Assembly: GCA_937989795.1 (NCBI GenBank)
Contig: CALKBB010000223.1
Span: forward strand, 1-12,624
From: an uncultured Collinsella sp.
GTDB taxonomy: Bacteria > Actinomycetota > Coriobacteriia > Coriobacteriales > Coriobacteriaceae
Reading direction: 5' to 3'
Length of the DNA stretch: 12,624 bases
A model generated the notes under the pieces. That model ran no database searches. It saw only the letters and a program-made list of their open reading frames with translations, and was not told the origin of the DNA. Every line of letters starts with the position of its first letter. The first letter of the stretch is position 1. Below, in pieces: positions 6,208 through 12,624 of the stretch. A program made the position numbers and the translations under genes.

Positions 6208-7131
6208 TTGGCTGCTATGACTGATGCCGTTGAGGTTCTGCGAATTGATTCGCTCGAGGACGAGCGGCTCGATGCCTACGTGCGACTGACCGAGCGCGAG
6301 CTGCGCTGCGTGTTGGAGCCGCAAAAGGGCATCTTTATCGCCGAGAGTGCCAAGGTTATTGAGCGCGCGGTCCGTGCCGGATACCAGCCGGTGAGCTTTC
6401 TTTTGGGCGAACGCTGGCTCGATCAGATGATGCCGCTGTTTGAGCGCCTGGTTGCGCGCGAGGGCGCAGGTCCGGTTCCTGTGTTCGTGGCCTCCATGGA
6501 GCTCATGGAGCAGTTGACGGGCTTTAACGTGACGCGCGGCGCGCTGGCGGCGTTCCGTCGCCCGCGTCAGATTCCGGTTGATGAGTTCTTGGGCGGCGTC
6601 GTCGAGGCGGCGGGGGATCGTCCGGTGCGCGTGTGCGTGCTTGAGGGTATTGTTGATCACACCAATGTTGGCGCGATTTTCCGCTCGGCTGCCGCATTGA
6701 ACGTTGACGGTATTTTGGTCAGCCCGACGTGCTGCGACCCGCTGTACCGTCGCTCGGCCCGCGTGAGCATGGGCACGGTTTTCCAGGTGCCTTGGACGCA
6801 CATTGGCAGCGAGGCGCGCGTATGGCCGCATGATGGGCTGGCGGCGCTGCACGATGCCGGCTTTTCGTGTGCCGCTATGGCGTTGACGGACGACTCTGTT
6901 TCGCTTGATGATCCTGTGCTGCAGAAAATTGATCGCTTGGCGATTTTTATGGGCACCGAGGGTGCCGGCTTGGGCGCCAAGACCATTGCCGGCTGTGACC
7001 ACGCGGTGCGCATTCCGATGGCGCACGGGGTCGATTCGCTCAACGTGGCCGCGGCGAGTGCCGTCGCCTTTTGGCAGTTGTGCCCGCACGTGAGCAATGA
7101 GTACCACTATCAGCCGGGTTTGTATCACTAG
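6208..7131 (+). CDS. TrmH/SpoU-family RNA 2'-O-ribose methyltransferase
   Basis: This is a predicted SAM-dependent methyltransferase with the trefoil-knot SPOUT fold, acting on rRNA or tRNA ribose; the exact target nucleotide cannot be read from sequence. An N-terminal substrate-binding-like part (about residues 20-115, including CVLEPQKGIFIAES) precedes the knot domain. The three signature motifs are present: NVGAIFRSA (about 150-158 counting from ATG 6217), SARVSMGTVFQVP (about 180-192) and the cofactor region FMGTEGAGLG with IPMAHGVDSLNVAAA (about 244-281). Length is 304-315 residues depending on start, normal for the two-domain family. I favour TTG 6208, since AGAAGG (6195-6200) is 7 bases upstream. 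ATG 6217 is the conservative alternative and ATG 6184 lacks a ribosome-binding site. It appears to be a separate transcription unit. Confidence 0.9.
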   Translation: MAAMTDAVEVLRIDSLEDERLDAYVRLTERELRCVLEPQKGIFIAESAKVIERAVRAGYQPVSFLLGERWLDQMMPLFERLVAREGAGPVPVFVASMELMEQLTGFNVTRGALAAFRRPRQIPVDEFLGGVVEAAGDRPVRVCVLEGIVDHTNVGAIFRSAAALNVDGILVSPTCCDPLYRRSARVSMGTVFQVPWTHIGSEARVWPHDGLAALHDAGFSCAAMALTDDSVSLDDPVLQKIDRLAIFMGTEGAGLGAKTIAGCDHAVRIPMAHGVDSLNVAAASAVAFWQLCPHVSNEYHYQPGLYH

Positions 7132-7256
7132 GCAGATGGTTCGCACCGGGCTCTGACTCGGGGTGTTTCGGTCGACGCCGGTCGGTGCTAAGCTGCTATT
7201 GGCTTGGGTCTTAAATTACTGTTTTGTCGGTTGACGTGCGCTTTTGGGGAGGGCGT

Positions 7257-8606
7257 GTGGCTAAGAAATCTACGGCTATCGATGTAACGCAGGGTGTTAT
7301 TTGGCAGCAGCTGCTTTCGCTATGTGTTCCCATCTTTTTTAGTTCGTTTTTTCAGCAGGCCTACACGCTTATCGGTACGTATATCGTTGGCCAGTTTGGC
7401 GGCAAGCTCGCGCTGGGTGGCATTCAAGCCACGATGGTGCTCACCGAGCTCTGCATTGGCTTTTGCGTTGGCGTCGGCGCCGGCTGCGCAGTCATTACTG
7501 GTCAGTATTTTGGCCAGCACGATGATGACCGGCTGAGTCGTTCGGTCCATACGGCCATGACCCTCGCGCTGGTGGGCGGTATCGTTTTCTCGATTCTTGG
7601 CATAGTGTTCGTTGAGCCCATGCTGGTGCTTATGAACACGCCGCATGAACTATTGGCCGAGGGCGTGGCCTATGCTCGTTGCTATTTTGCCGCCATGGTT
7701 GCGGCGCTGCTGCTCAATATGGGAACGGCACTGCTGCGCGCCGTGGGCGACACGCGCGGGCCTGCTGTGATTATCGCTTCCGGCTGCCTTGTTAATGCGG
7801 TGCTGGATGTCATCTTCGTTGCCGTGCTTCATATGGAGGCTCTGGGCTGCGGCATCGCGGTGGCGCTGACCATTTGCTCCAACGCCACGATGATCGTGAT
7901 TCGTATGATGCACGCACCGGGTGCGTGGCGGCTTTCGCTGTCCAAGCTCGGCATTGATCCGGGCATTTGTAAGAGCATGATCTCGTGTGGTCTGCCGCTT
8001 GGCTTTCAGTCTGCTGCGTATTCGATTTCCAACGTTTTGATTCAGGTGTCGGTCAACTCGTTTGGCGCCGATGTCACCACGGCTTGGGGTCTTTCGGGCC
8101 GCCTGGATGGCATTGTCTGGATGGTTACCGAGGCGCTTGGCGTGTCGATCACCACGTTCTCGGCACAGAACTTTGGCGCGCGCAACTACGAGCGCATGCG
8201 AAAGGGCTACCATACGTCGCTCGTGCTGTCGTTTATGCTCATTGGTGGCCTGTCTGCCGTGCTGCTGGTGTTCTCGGGTCCGTTGTCGCGCCTGTTTGTC
8301 GACGATGCTTCGATTTCGGCGTACACCACGACGATTCTTCATTTTATCGCGCCGTTCTACGCGATCTTCTCGATTATCGAAAACGCGTCGGGTTCCATCC
8401 GCGGCGCCGGTGTGAGCTTGCAGCCCATGCTGCTCACGATTTTTGGCACTGTCGTGCTCAGGGTGATCTGGGTGTTTGCGATTATGCCGTTCGATCCGTC
8501 GCTTGAGCACCTGCTGTTGGTTTACCCCGTAACCTGGCTCATCACGGCCACGATGTTCACCATCTACCACCACAGCGGAAACTGGCTCGGCCGCGCCACC
8601 GCCTAG
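7257..8606 (+). CDS. MATE-family multidrug/sodium-coupled efflux transporter
   Basis: This inner-membrane protein has 449 residues and about twelve hydrophobic segments in two repeats of six, as in DinF/NorM-like MATE exporters that expel cationic drugs or metabolites in exchange for Na+ or H+. Recognisable family stretches are FFQQAYTLIGTYIVGQF near the N-terminus, ALLRAVGDTRGP after the fifth helix region, the TTFSAQNFGARNYERMRKG loop of the second half and GSIRGAG near the end. The substrate cannot be inferred. I chose GTG 7257 because GGAGG (7248-7252) lies 4 bases upstream; a TTG at 7224 would add 11 residues without a better signal. The stop codon TAG lies inside the first 27-bp repeat unit. 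A diverged copy of the last 14 codons is found again about 1.1 kb downstream, beyond the transposase unit. Confidence 0.92.
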   Translation: MAKKSTAIDVTQGVIWQQLLSLCVPIFFSSFFQQAYTLIGTYIVGQFGGKLALGGIQATMVLTELCIGFCVGVGAGCAVITGQYFGQHDDDRLSRSVHTAMTLALVGGIVFSILGIVFVEPMLVLMNTPHELLAEGVAYARCYFAAMVAALLLNMGTALLRAVGDTRGPAVIIASGCLVNAVLDVIFVAVLHMEALGCGIAVALTICSNATMIVIRMMHAPGAWRLSLSKLGIDPGICKSMISCGLPLGFQSAAYSISNVLIQVSVNSFGADVTTAWGLSGRLDGIVWMVTEALGVSITTFSAQNFGARNYERMRKGYHTSLVLSFMLIGGLSAVLLVFSGPLSRLFVDDASISAYTTTILHFIAPFYAIFSIIENASGSIRGAGVSLQPMLLTIFGTVVLRVIWVFAIMPFDPSLEHLLLVYPVTWLITATMFTIYHHSGNWLGRATA

Positions 8607-8683
8607 TCATTAGGGATGTTCTTAAACGACTAGTCGTTGGGGACGTTCTTAAATGACTAGTTGTTTGGGACACTCTTTGCGAC
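8603..8683 (+). repeat. Three tandem 27-bp hairpin (REP-like) units, left side
   Basis: Units lie at 8603-8629, 8630-8656 and 8657-8683. The first two are close copies starting CTAGTC and containing GTTCTTAAA; the third keeps CTAGTTG and GGGACACTCTTT but has diverged. Between neighbouring units, CTAGTC(A/G)TT can pair with AA(T/C)GACTAG of the next, giving hairpins with a G-rich loop of about 13 bases. The MATE stop codon sits in the first unit. Confidence 0.85.
8627..8678 (+). repeat. Left 52-bp terminal inverted repeat of the transposase unit
   Basis: This 52-bp segment matches the reverse complement of 9606-9657 with only 4 mismatches. It consists of the REP-like hairpin units and ends with GGGACACTCTTT facing the transposase gene. 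Confidence 0.85.
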
Positions 8684-8808
8684 ACGATTTTCTGGTTTTC
8701 ATTCAGTTCGTGTTGCATGCCCTTGTAAACTTGCTGAACGGGCTTAGCAAATTAGATCGTCCGCGCCTATCAGATGTTGCCCGCCGGGTTTTGCGATGGG
8801 AGGGCGAT

Positions 8809-9579
8809 ATGCCAAGAACAGGTCGAGTCGTTTCGTTAACGGGCTATAACCACATTATCGCGCGTGGAAATGGCGGCATTTGCATCTTTGAAGACGACGA
8901 GGATCGATATCGGATGCTCACGTTGTTCGAGGGCAAACTCGTCGGCAATGGTATTGGCGTTACGGCGTGGTGCCTTATGTCGAACCATTTTCATCTCATG
9001 GTTGATGACCCTAACGGAAGAATCTCATCTTGCATGAGCGGCATCCTTACCTCATATGCTAAGTATTTCAATCGCAAAACTGACCGTGTTGGCCATTTGT
9101 TTCAGGATCGGTTTAAGAACATTCCAGTTGAGAATGATATACAGGCAATTGCGCTTGCCGACTACATCCATATGAACCCAGTTAAGGCGGGTGTTTCTGC
9201 TGTCGATACATATCGCTGGTCTAGCTATCGAGCATACGCGTATGGTTATGACGGATTTGGGTTTTGCGATCCAGGTATAGTGCTGGACCTTGTGGGCGGT
9301 TCGCTGGAGTATCGGCGTTATCTTGATGATCGGCTTGAAAGCGCGCCTTATAATGCCGAGCCTCATCCTCGCGTTCTCGACGACAAAGTGCTCGAAATCG
9401 CAAAACAGATTGCAGCTCCAGCCTCTCTTTCGGATATCAAGGCGATGACTCCAACTGAGCGCAGACCCGTTCTTTGCAAAATGCGAAAAGCGGGCCTCAC
9501 GGTCAATCAAATTGTGAGAGCCGTTGGCCTTGGTCGGGCAACGATCGCAAATGGCACGTCGGGTTGGCGTGAATTTTAG
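8809..9579 (+). CDS. IS200-like Y1 transposase, REP-associated (RAYT) type
   Basis: The protein has 256 residues with a Y1_Tnp (HUH) fold. The metal-binding HUH motif is HFH at residues 60-62 within WCLMSNHFHLMV. The catalytic tyrosine should be Tyr83 or Tyr86 in SYAKYFNRK. It is followed by the family stretch GHLFQDRFKNI and by YIHMNPVKAG. A C-terminal segment (LTVNQIVRAVGLGRATI) resembles a helix-turn-helix. Enzymes of this class nick and rejoin single-stranded DNA at hairpins; RAYTs are thought to spread or process REP palindromes. I chose ATG 8809 because GGAGG (8799-8803) is 5 bases upstream and because MPRTGRVV is a usual family start. An in-frame ATG at 8653 lies inside the flanking repeat and would add 52 residues that do not look like the family. 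No frameshift is seen, so the gene may be intact. Confidence 0.92.
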   Translation: MPRTGRVVSLTGYNHIIARGNGGICIFEDDEDRYRMLTLFEGKLVGNGIGVTAWCLMSNHFHLMVDDPNGRISSCMSGILTSYAKYFNRKTDRVGHLFQDRFKNIPVENDIQAIALADYIHMNPVKAGVSAVDTYRWSSYRAYAYGYDGFGFCDPGIVLDLVGGSLEYRRYLDDRLESAPYNAEPHPRVLDDKVLEIAKQIAAPASLSDIKAMTPTERRPVLCKMRKAGLTVNQIVRAVGLGRATIANGTSGWREF

Positions 9580-9605
9580 GGCCGGGATTTTGCCCTTTTA
9601 CCAAG

Positions 9606-9657
9606 AAAGAGTGTCCCCAACGACTAGACATTTAAGAACGTCCCCAATGACTAGTCG
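9606..9657 (-). repeat. Right 52-bp terminal inverted repeat of the transposase unit
   Basis: This is the inverted copy of 8627-8678 with 4 mismatches, 26 bases after the transposase stop. Within it, CGACTAGACATT (9621-9632) and AATGACTAGTCG (9646-9657) form a 12-bp stem with one mismatch and a 13-base loop. Confidence 0.85.
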
Positions 9658-9663
9658 TTTGCT

Positions 9664-9713
9664 ATCTACCATTACAGCGGCAACTGGCTCGGCCGCGCCA
9701 CCGCCTAGTCATT
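9664..9713 (+). pseudogene. Detached, diverged copy of the MATE gene 3' end
   Basis: Fifty bases match 8562-8611 with 3 mismatches. Read in the MATE frame they encode IYHYSGNWLGRATA followed by TAG (9706-9708), against IYHHSGNWLGRATA in the intact gene. Two of the three changes are silent third-position changes and one replaces His by Tyr, a pattern of coding divergence rather than random decay. No MATE-like sequence precedes it; the right inverted repeat ends 6 bases upstream. Confidence 0.85.
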
Positions 9714-9734
9714 GGTGACGCCTGTAATGACTAG
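9705..9734. repeat. REP-like palindrome between the MATE remnant and cobO
   Basis: CTAGTCATT (9705-9713) and AATGACTAG (9726-9734) are perfect 9-bp complementary arms around a 12-base loop. It is a diverged relative of the 27-bp units. It contains the stop codon of the MATE remnant on the plus strand and the stop codon of the adenosyltransferase on the minus strand, and could act as a transcription-end hairpin for both. Confidence 0.7.
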
Positions 9735-10216
9735 TATTCGATGCCTTGACGGGCTAGGAGGCCTTCGTCAAAGTAGTGTTTGACGGGGCGCATTTCGGTG
9801 ACTAGGTCCGCGAGGTCGGCTAGCGGCAGCAGGCCTCGGCCGGTGAGCACGAGCTCTGTGGTGGCAGGCTTCAGCGCGATCAGCCCCTCCACATCTTCAC
9901 GCGTCACAAAGCCGCGGCGCATGGCCTCGCCGAGTTCGTCCAAAATCAGAACGTCGACCTGTGAGATCTGCTCGCGTGCGAGCTCCATGATCTGTGCGGC
10001 GCAAGCCTCGGGCGTGTCGCGATTGGCCTGCACAATACGCAGCCCCAGGCGCGGCGCGGCTTCGTGTTCGGCGCAGTGTAGCTTCTTGGCAAACTGCAGC
10101 ATGAGTACGTCGAGCCCATAACCTGTGGCGCGCATCGCCAATCCCAGTGCAGCCGTGGTTTTGCCCTTGCCGTCGCCCGTATAGATCTGAACCTTGCCGA
10201 CTTCGAGTGATGCCAT
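9731..10216 (-). CDS. cobO: Corrinoid (cob(I)alamin) adenosyltransferase, CobO/BtuR type
   Basis: The 161-residue protein transfers the adenosyl group of ATP to cob(I)alamin or a corrinoid precursor, giving the coenzyme B12 form. The P-loop GDGKGKTT (14-21) with the following AALGLAMRATG is the hallmark of this family. Further landmarks are QFAKK, LILDELGEAM, ELVLTGRG and the closing RPVKHYFDEG with ARQGIEY at the very C-terminus. It is shorter than the ~196-residue E. coli enzyme, lacking the N-terminal extension and the GFTW-type loop, like short forms in anaerobes. The ATG at 10216 is preceded by AAAGGA with 5-base spacing. The gene converges on the MATE/RAYT region, its stop codon lying in a REP-like palindrome, and diverges from ftsH. 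No cobalamin riboswitch is recognisable in its short leader. Confidence 0.93.
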   Translation of the reverse strand: MASLEVGKVQIYTGDGKGKTTAALGLAMRATGYGLDVLMLQFAKKLHCAEHEAAPRLGLRIVQANRDTPEACAAQIMELAREQISQVDVLILDELGEAMRRGFVTREDVEGLIALKPATTELVLTGRGLLPLADLADLVTEMRPVKHYFDEGLLARQGIEY

Positions 10217-10253
10217 CTCTATCCTTTCGTGTCCGGCGTCGGTTTATCGCCGT

Positions 10254-10290
10254 CTGGGTTGGGTATTCTAGATAGCATTATCAACCCCAG
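10254..10290. promoter_or_regulatory. Imperfect dyad in the cobO-ftsH divergent promoter region
   Basis: CTGGGTTG (10254-10261) and CAACCCCAG (10282-10290) are complementary apart from one bulged base. They enclose an A/T-rich 20-base centre that holds TATTCT and TCTAGA. The region must contain both divergent promoters. I cannot tell an operator from a leader hairpin, and no clear -35/-10 pair stands out. Confidence 0.3.
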
Positions 10291-10308
10291 TAGATGGAGT
10301 TCAAGCAG

Positions 10309-12201
10309 ATGGAGATGGATGACAACAAACGTAGACGGAATATGATCCTCTACGTGCTCATCGCCTTCGTCGTCTACCTCGTGCTCTCGACCGTTCTGTT
10401 CCCCAACATCGGTCACACGCAGCAGATTACGAAGACCGATTATTCGACGTTTGTCAAAGCGCTCGATAAGAAGAGTGTCGACAAGGTCGAGTACAACACG
10501 GACGATTACTCGATTTATTACACCAAAAAGGGCGAGGACGAGAACATCGCCTACAAGACGACCGGTGTGCCGAATGATGCGGGCTTTACCGATCGCGTGC
10601 TTGAATCCGGTGCGTCCCTGGAGTCCGTCGTTCCAGATAAAAACTCGGGTCTGATGACCTACTACCTGCTCACACTCATTCTTCCCATGGCGATTTTCTT
10701 CCTCATCGGTTGGTGGCTCAACCGCCGCATGAAGAAGGCTATGGGCGATGACGGCCCGTCGATGAACTTTGGCGGCGGCGGTTTTGGCGGCGGCGGTCTT
10801 GGTAAGTCTGGCGCGCGCGTGATCGCTTCCAAAGACGTGGGCGTGACATTTAAGGACGTCGCCGGCCAGGAAGAGGCCAAGGAGTCTCTCAAGGAGGTCG
10901 TCGACTTTCTGGAGAAGCCGCAGCGCTACGAGGAGATCGGCGCCAAGCTGCCGCGCGGTGCTCTCCTTGTTGGCCCTCCGGGTACCGGTAAGACCCTGCT
11001 TGCCAAGGCTGTTGCCGGCGAGGCCGGTGTTCCGTTCTTTAGCATTTCGGGCTCTGAGTTCGTTGAGATGTTTGTCGGTCGCGGCGCTGCTAAGGTTCGT
11101 GACCTGTTTAAGCAGGCCAAGGAAAAGGCCCCGTGTATCGTCTTTATCGATGAGATCGATACCATCGGTAAGAAGCGCGATGGCGGCGGCTTTAGCGGCA
11201 ACGACGAGCGCGAGCAGACGCTCAATCAGTTGCTGACCGAGATGGATGGCTTCGATAACCACAAGGGTATCGTTGTCCTTGCCGCAACCAACCGCCCCGA
11301 CAGTCTCGATCCCGCTCTACTGCGCCCCGGTCGTTTTGACCGCCGCATCCCCGTCGAGTTGCCCGATCTGACCGGCCGTAAGAACATCCTCGAGCTCCAC
11401 GCCAAGAGTGTGAAGACCGAGCCGCCGATCGACCTGACCGCTATTGCCCGCGCCACGCCCGGTGCCTCGGGCGCCGACCTTGCCAATATCATCAACGAGG
11501 GTGCCCTGCGCGCTGTTCGCGAAGGCCGCAAGCGCGCGACCCAGGACGACTTCGAGGAGTCGGTGGAGGTCGTCATTGCCGGCCAGCAGCGTAAGTCCAC
11601 GGTGCTTTCCGACCACGAGAAGCAGGTCGTTTCCTACCACGAGATCGGTCATGCCATCGTCGCTGCCCGCCAAAAGGGTTCCGCGCCGGTTACCAAGATC
11701 ACCATCGTTCCGCGCACGAGCGGTGCCCTGGGCTACACCATGCAGGTCGAGGAGGACGAGCGCTTCCTTACCACGCGCCAGGAGGTCCTGGACAAGCTCG
11801 CCGTCTACTGCGGTGGTCGCGCGGCCGAGGAGCTCATCTTTGGCGAGATGACGACCGGTGCCGCCAACGATATCGAGCAGGCCACCAAGCTCGCCCGCAA
11901 CATGGTGACGCGCTTTGGTATGTCCGACGAGTTTGGCATGATGGCGCTCGGTACCGTGCAGAACGCGTATCTCAATCAGGACACGTCGCTCACCTGCGCC
12001 CCCGGTACGGCCGAGCGCGTGGACGCGATTGTCGCCAAGCTGATCGAGGATGCGCACGACCGCGCTCTGCAGATCCTGAAGGAGAACAAGTTCAAGCTCC
12101 ACGAGCTGGCTCGTTATCTGTACAAGAAGGAGACGATCACGGGCGAGGAGTTCATGAACCTCCTCACGCGCGAGAATCCGCTGATGCCCAAGCAGCAGTA
12201 A
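10309..12201 (+). CDS. ftsH: ATP-dependent zinc metalloprotease FtsH
   Basis: This membrane-anchored hexameric AAA protease has 630 residues and unfolds and degrades misassembled membrane proteins and short-lived regulators. The first transmembrane helix is at about 12-32, followed by an extracytoplasmic domain. The second helix (about 119-140, ending in NRRMKK) precedes a Gly-rich linker. The AAA module has Walker A GPPGTGKT (222-229), Walker B FIDEID with Asp281/Glu282 and the second region of homology ATNRPDSLDPALLRPGRFDRR. The protease site is HEIGH (His444, Glu445, His448), with Asp521 (AANDIEQAT) as likely third zinc ligand. I chose ATG 10309 because GGAG (10296-10299) lies 9 bases upstream. 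ATG 10294 would add five residues but has no ribosome-binding site. It ends at a strong terminator, so it appears to be a single-gene unit. Confidence 0.97.
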   Translation: MEMDDNKRRRNMILYVLIAFVVYLVLSTVLFPNIGHTQQITKTDYSTFVKALDKKSVDKVEYNTDDYSIYYTKKGEDENIAYKTTGVPNDAGFTDRVLESGASLESVVPDKNSGLMTYYLLTLILPMAIFFLIGWWLNRRMKKAMGDDGPSMNFGGGGFGGGGLGKSGARVIASKDVGVTFKDVAGQEEAKESLKEVVDFLEKPQRYEEIGAKLPRGALLVGPPGTGKTLLAKAVAGEAGVPFFSISGSEFVEMFVGRGAAKVRDLFKQAKEKAPCIVFIDEIDTIGKKRDGGGFSGNDEREQTLNQLLTEMDGFDNHKGIVVLAATNRPDSLDPALLRPGRFDRRIPVELPDLTGRKNILELHAKSVKTEPPIDLTAIARATPGASGADLANIINEGALRAVREGRKRATQDDFEESVEVVIAGQQRKSTVLSDHEKQVVSYHEIGHAIVAARQKGSAPVTKITIVPRTSGALGYTMQVEEDERFLTTRQEVLDKLAVYCGGRAAEELIFGEMTTGAANDIEQATKLARNMVTRFGMSDEFGMMALGTVQNAYLNQDTSLTCAPGTAERVDAIVAKLIEDAHDRALQILKENKFKLHELARYLYKKETITGEEFMNLLTRENPLMPKQQ

Positions 12202-12227
12202 AGCCGCGGCCGAGCCAGTAAACGCCG

Positions 12228-12268
12228 ACGCCCCATTTGAGCAGCTTTCTCAAATGGGGCGTTTTGCT
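12228..12268 (+). terminator. Intrinsic terminator of ftsH
   Basis: A perfect 14-bp stem (ACGCCCCATTTGAG at 12228-12241 with its complement at 12249-12262) has a 7-base loop and is followed by TTTTGCTT. It lies 27 bases after the ftsH stop and just before the DUF523 gene. Confidence 0.9.
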
Positions 12269-12282
12269 TGAGAGGGATGGAA

Positions 12283-12624
12283 ATGAAGATCGTGGTGAGC
12301 GCCTGCTTGATGGGCGAGAGCTGCAAGTATAACGGGCTCGACAACTACCATCGCGAGTTGGTCGAGGCCTGCGAGCGTACAGGGACTGAGGTCCTCTTGG
12401 TGTGCCCTGAGGTCTTTGGGGGCCTGCCCACGCCGCGCAAGCCGTCCGAGATTGTGAACGGAGAGGTTCGTACCTGCGAGAGCATATCGGTCGATCGCGA
12501 ATTTCGCCTGGGTGCCCAACGAGCGCTCGATATGTGCGAGCAGGCGGGCGGGCCGGAAGAGATCGCCGCGTGCATCCTGCAGGACCGTAGTCCCTCGTGC
12601 GGCGCGGGTCGCATCTACGACGGA
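12283..12624 (+). CDS. DUF523 family protein, N-terminal part (3' end outside window)
   Basis: The frame is open to the window edge and gives 114 residues of a family usually about 150 long. Family landmarks are VVSACLMGESCKYNG (residues 4-18, with Cys8 and Cys14), CPEVFGGLPTPR (41-52) and DRSPSCGAGRIYDG (101-114, with Cys106). The conserved cysteines suggest a metal- or cluster-binding or redox role, but the biochemical function of DUF523 is not established. I chose ATG 12283 because GAGGG (12272-12276) is 6 bases upstream; ATG 12277 directly abuts that site. It follows the ftsH terminator, so it needs its own promoter or read-through; no promoter is obvious in the short gap. Confidence 0.9.
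   Translation, partial: MKIVVSACLMGESCKYNGLDNYHRELVEACERTGTEVLLVCPEVFGGLPTPRKPSEIVNGEVRTCESISVDREFRLGAQRALDMCEQAGGPEEIAACILQDRSPSCGAGRIYDG

Larger units (their letters stand above)
8627..9657. mobile_element. REP-associated transposase (RAYT) unit bounded by 52-bp inverted repeats
   Basis: The unit is about 1.03 kb: a Y1/IS200-like transposase gene flanked by long inverted repeats built from hairpin units. RAYT genes elsewhere are typically flanked by REP palindromes in inverted orientation, which is the arrangement here. The interior uses more A/T-rich codons than the genes on either side, suggesting acquisition. It sits between the MATE gene and a second copy of the MATE 3' end. Confidence 0.8.

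Noticed and set aside
7132..7256. Promoter or terminator between the methyltransferase and MATE genes
   Set aside because: Only short weak stems (such as CGAC/GTCG) and poor hexamer matches (TAAGCT, TAAATT) are visible; nothing firm enough to annotate.
8603..8683. CRISPR array
   Set aside because: The 27-bp units are directly adjacent without spacers, recur inverted beyond a transposase, and no cas gene is present.
8653..8808. 52-codon upstream extension of the transposase frame
   Set aside because: The ATG lies inside the terminal repeat, and the family-like start MPRTGRVV with GGAGG upstream is at 8809. A longer form is possible but unsupported.
9524..9718. Small plus-strand open frame of 64 codons running through the right repeat
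   Set aside because: It overlaps the transposase end in another frame and then crosses the inverted repeat and MATE remnant out of frame; no ribosome-binding site.
10217..10293. Cobalamin riboswitch in front of the adenosyltransferase
   Set aside because: The gap to ftsH is far too short for a B12 riboswitch, and no B12-box-like sequence is visible.
1..12624. tRNA, rRNA or other structured RNA genes
   Set aside because: No cloverleaf pattern or rRNA-like sequence was recognised in the gaps on either strand by eye; a covariance-model scan was not possible.

Overview
The window looks like chromosomal DNA from a GC-rich anaerobic actinobacterium. The closest fit I can suggest is Coriobacteriia, probably Collinsella or a relative. 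This is an inference from GC-rich codon use, GTG/TTG starts, the gene set and the character of the proteins; no search was run. Most of the window is housekeeping sequence. One stretch (about 8603-9734) carries a small transposase-and-repeat unit.

Layout. (1) 1-3683, plus strand: the 3' part of smc, then ftsY and ffh. They are packed tightly (a TAATG overlap, then a 10-base gap) and form a chromosome-condensation and protein-targeting operon, ending at a hairpin (3704-3743). (2) 3800-4564, minus strand: an unusual fusion of a DUF134-type helix-turn-helix regulator with a NifX/NifB-type cofactor-binding domain and a His/Cys-rich tail. A near-perfect ribosome-binding site lies inside the gene, just before the NifX domain. 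The 166-base gap to thyA holds two copies of a 15-bp near-palindrome in inverted orientation, 53-54 bp apart. (3) 4731-6107, plus strand: thyA-folA, the thymidylate cycle pair, followed by a weak terminator. (4) 6208-7131: a TrmH/SpoU-type RNA methyltransferase. (5) 7257-8606: a MATE-family efflux transporter. (6) 8603-9734: a REP-associated (IS200-like, Y1) transposase between 52-bp inverted repeats made of hairpin units, followed by a second, diverged copy of the last 50 bp of the MATE gene region. (7) 9731-10216, minus strand: a corrinoid adenosyltransferase, divergent from (8) ftsH (10309-12201, plus strand), which ends at a strong intrinsic terminator. (9) 12283 to the window end: the start of a DUF523 gene.

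How the genes work together. FtsY and Ffh are the SRP receptor and SRP GTPase and act as a pair in co-translational membrane targeting; FtsH degrades misassembled membrane proteins. ThyA turns dUMP into dTMP while oxidising methylene-THF to DHF, and the DHFR encoded next to it regenerates THF. The two places that most deserve a second look are the DUF134-NifX fusion with its paired operator-like sites, and the transposase/REP unit with the duplicated MATE 3' end.
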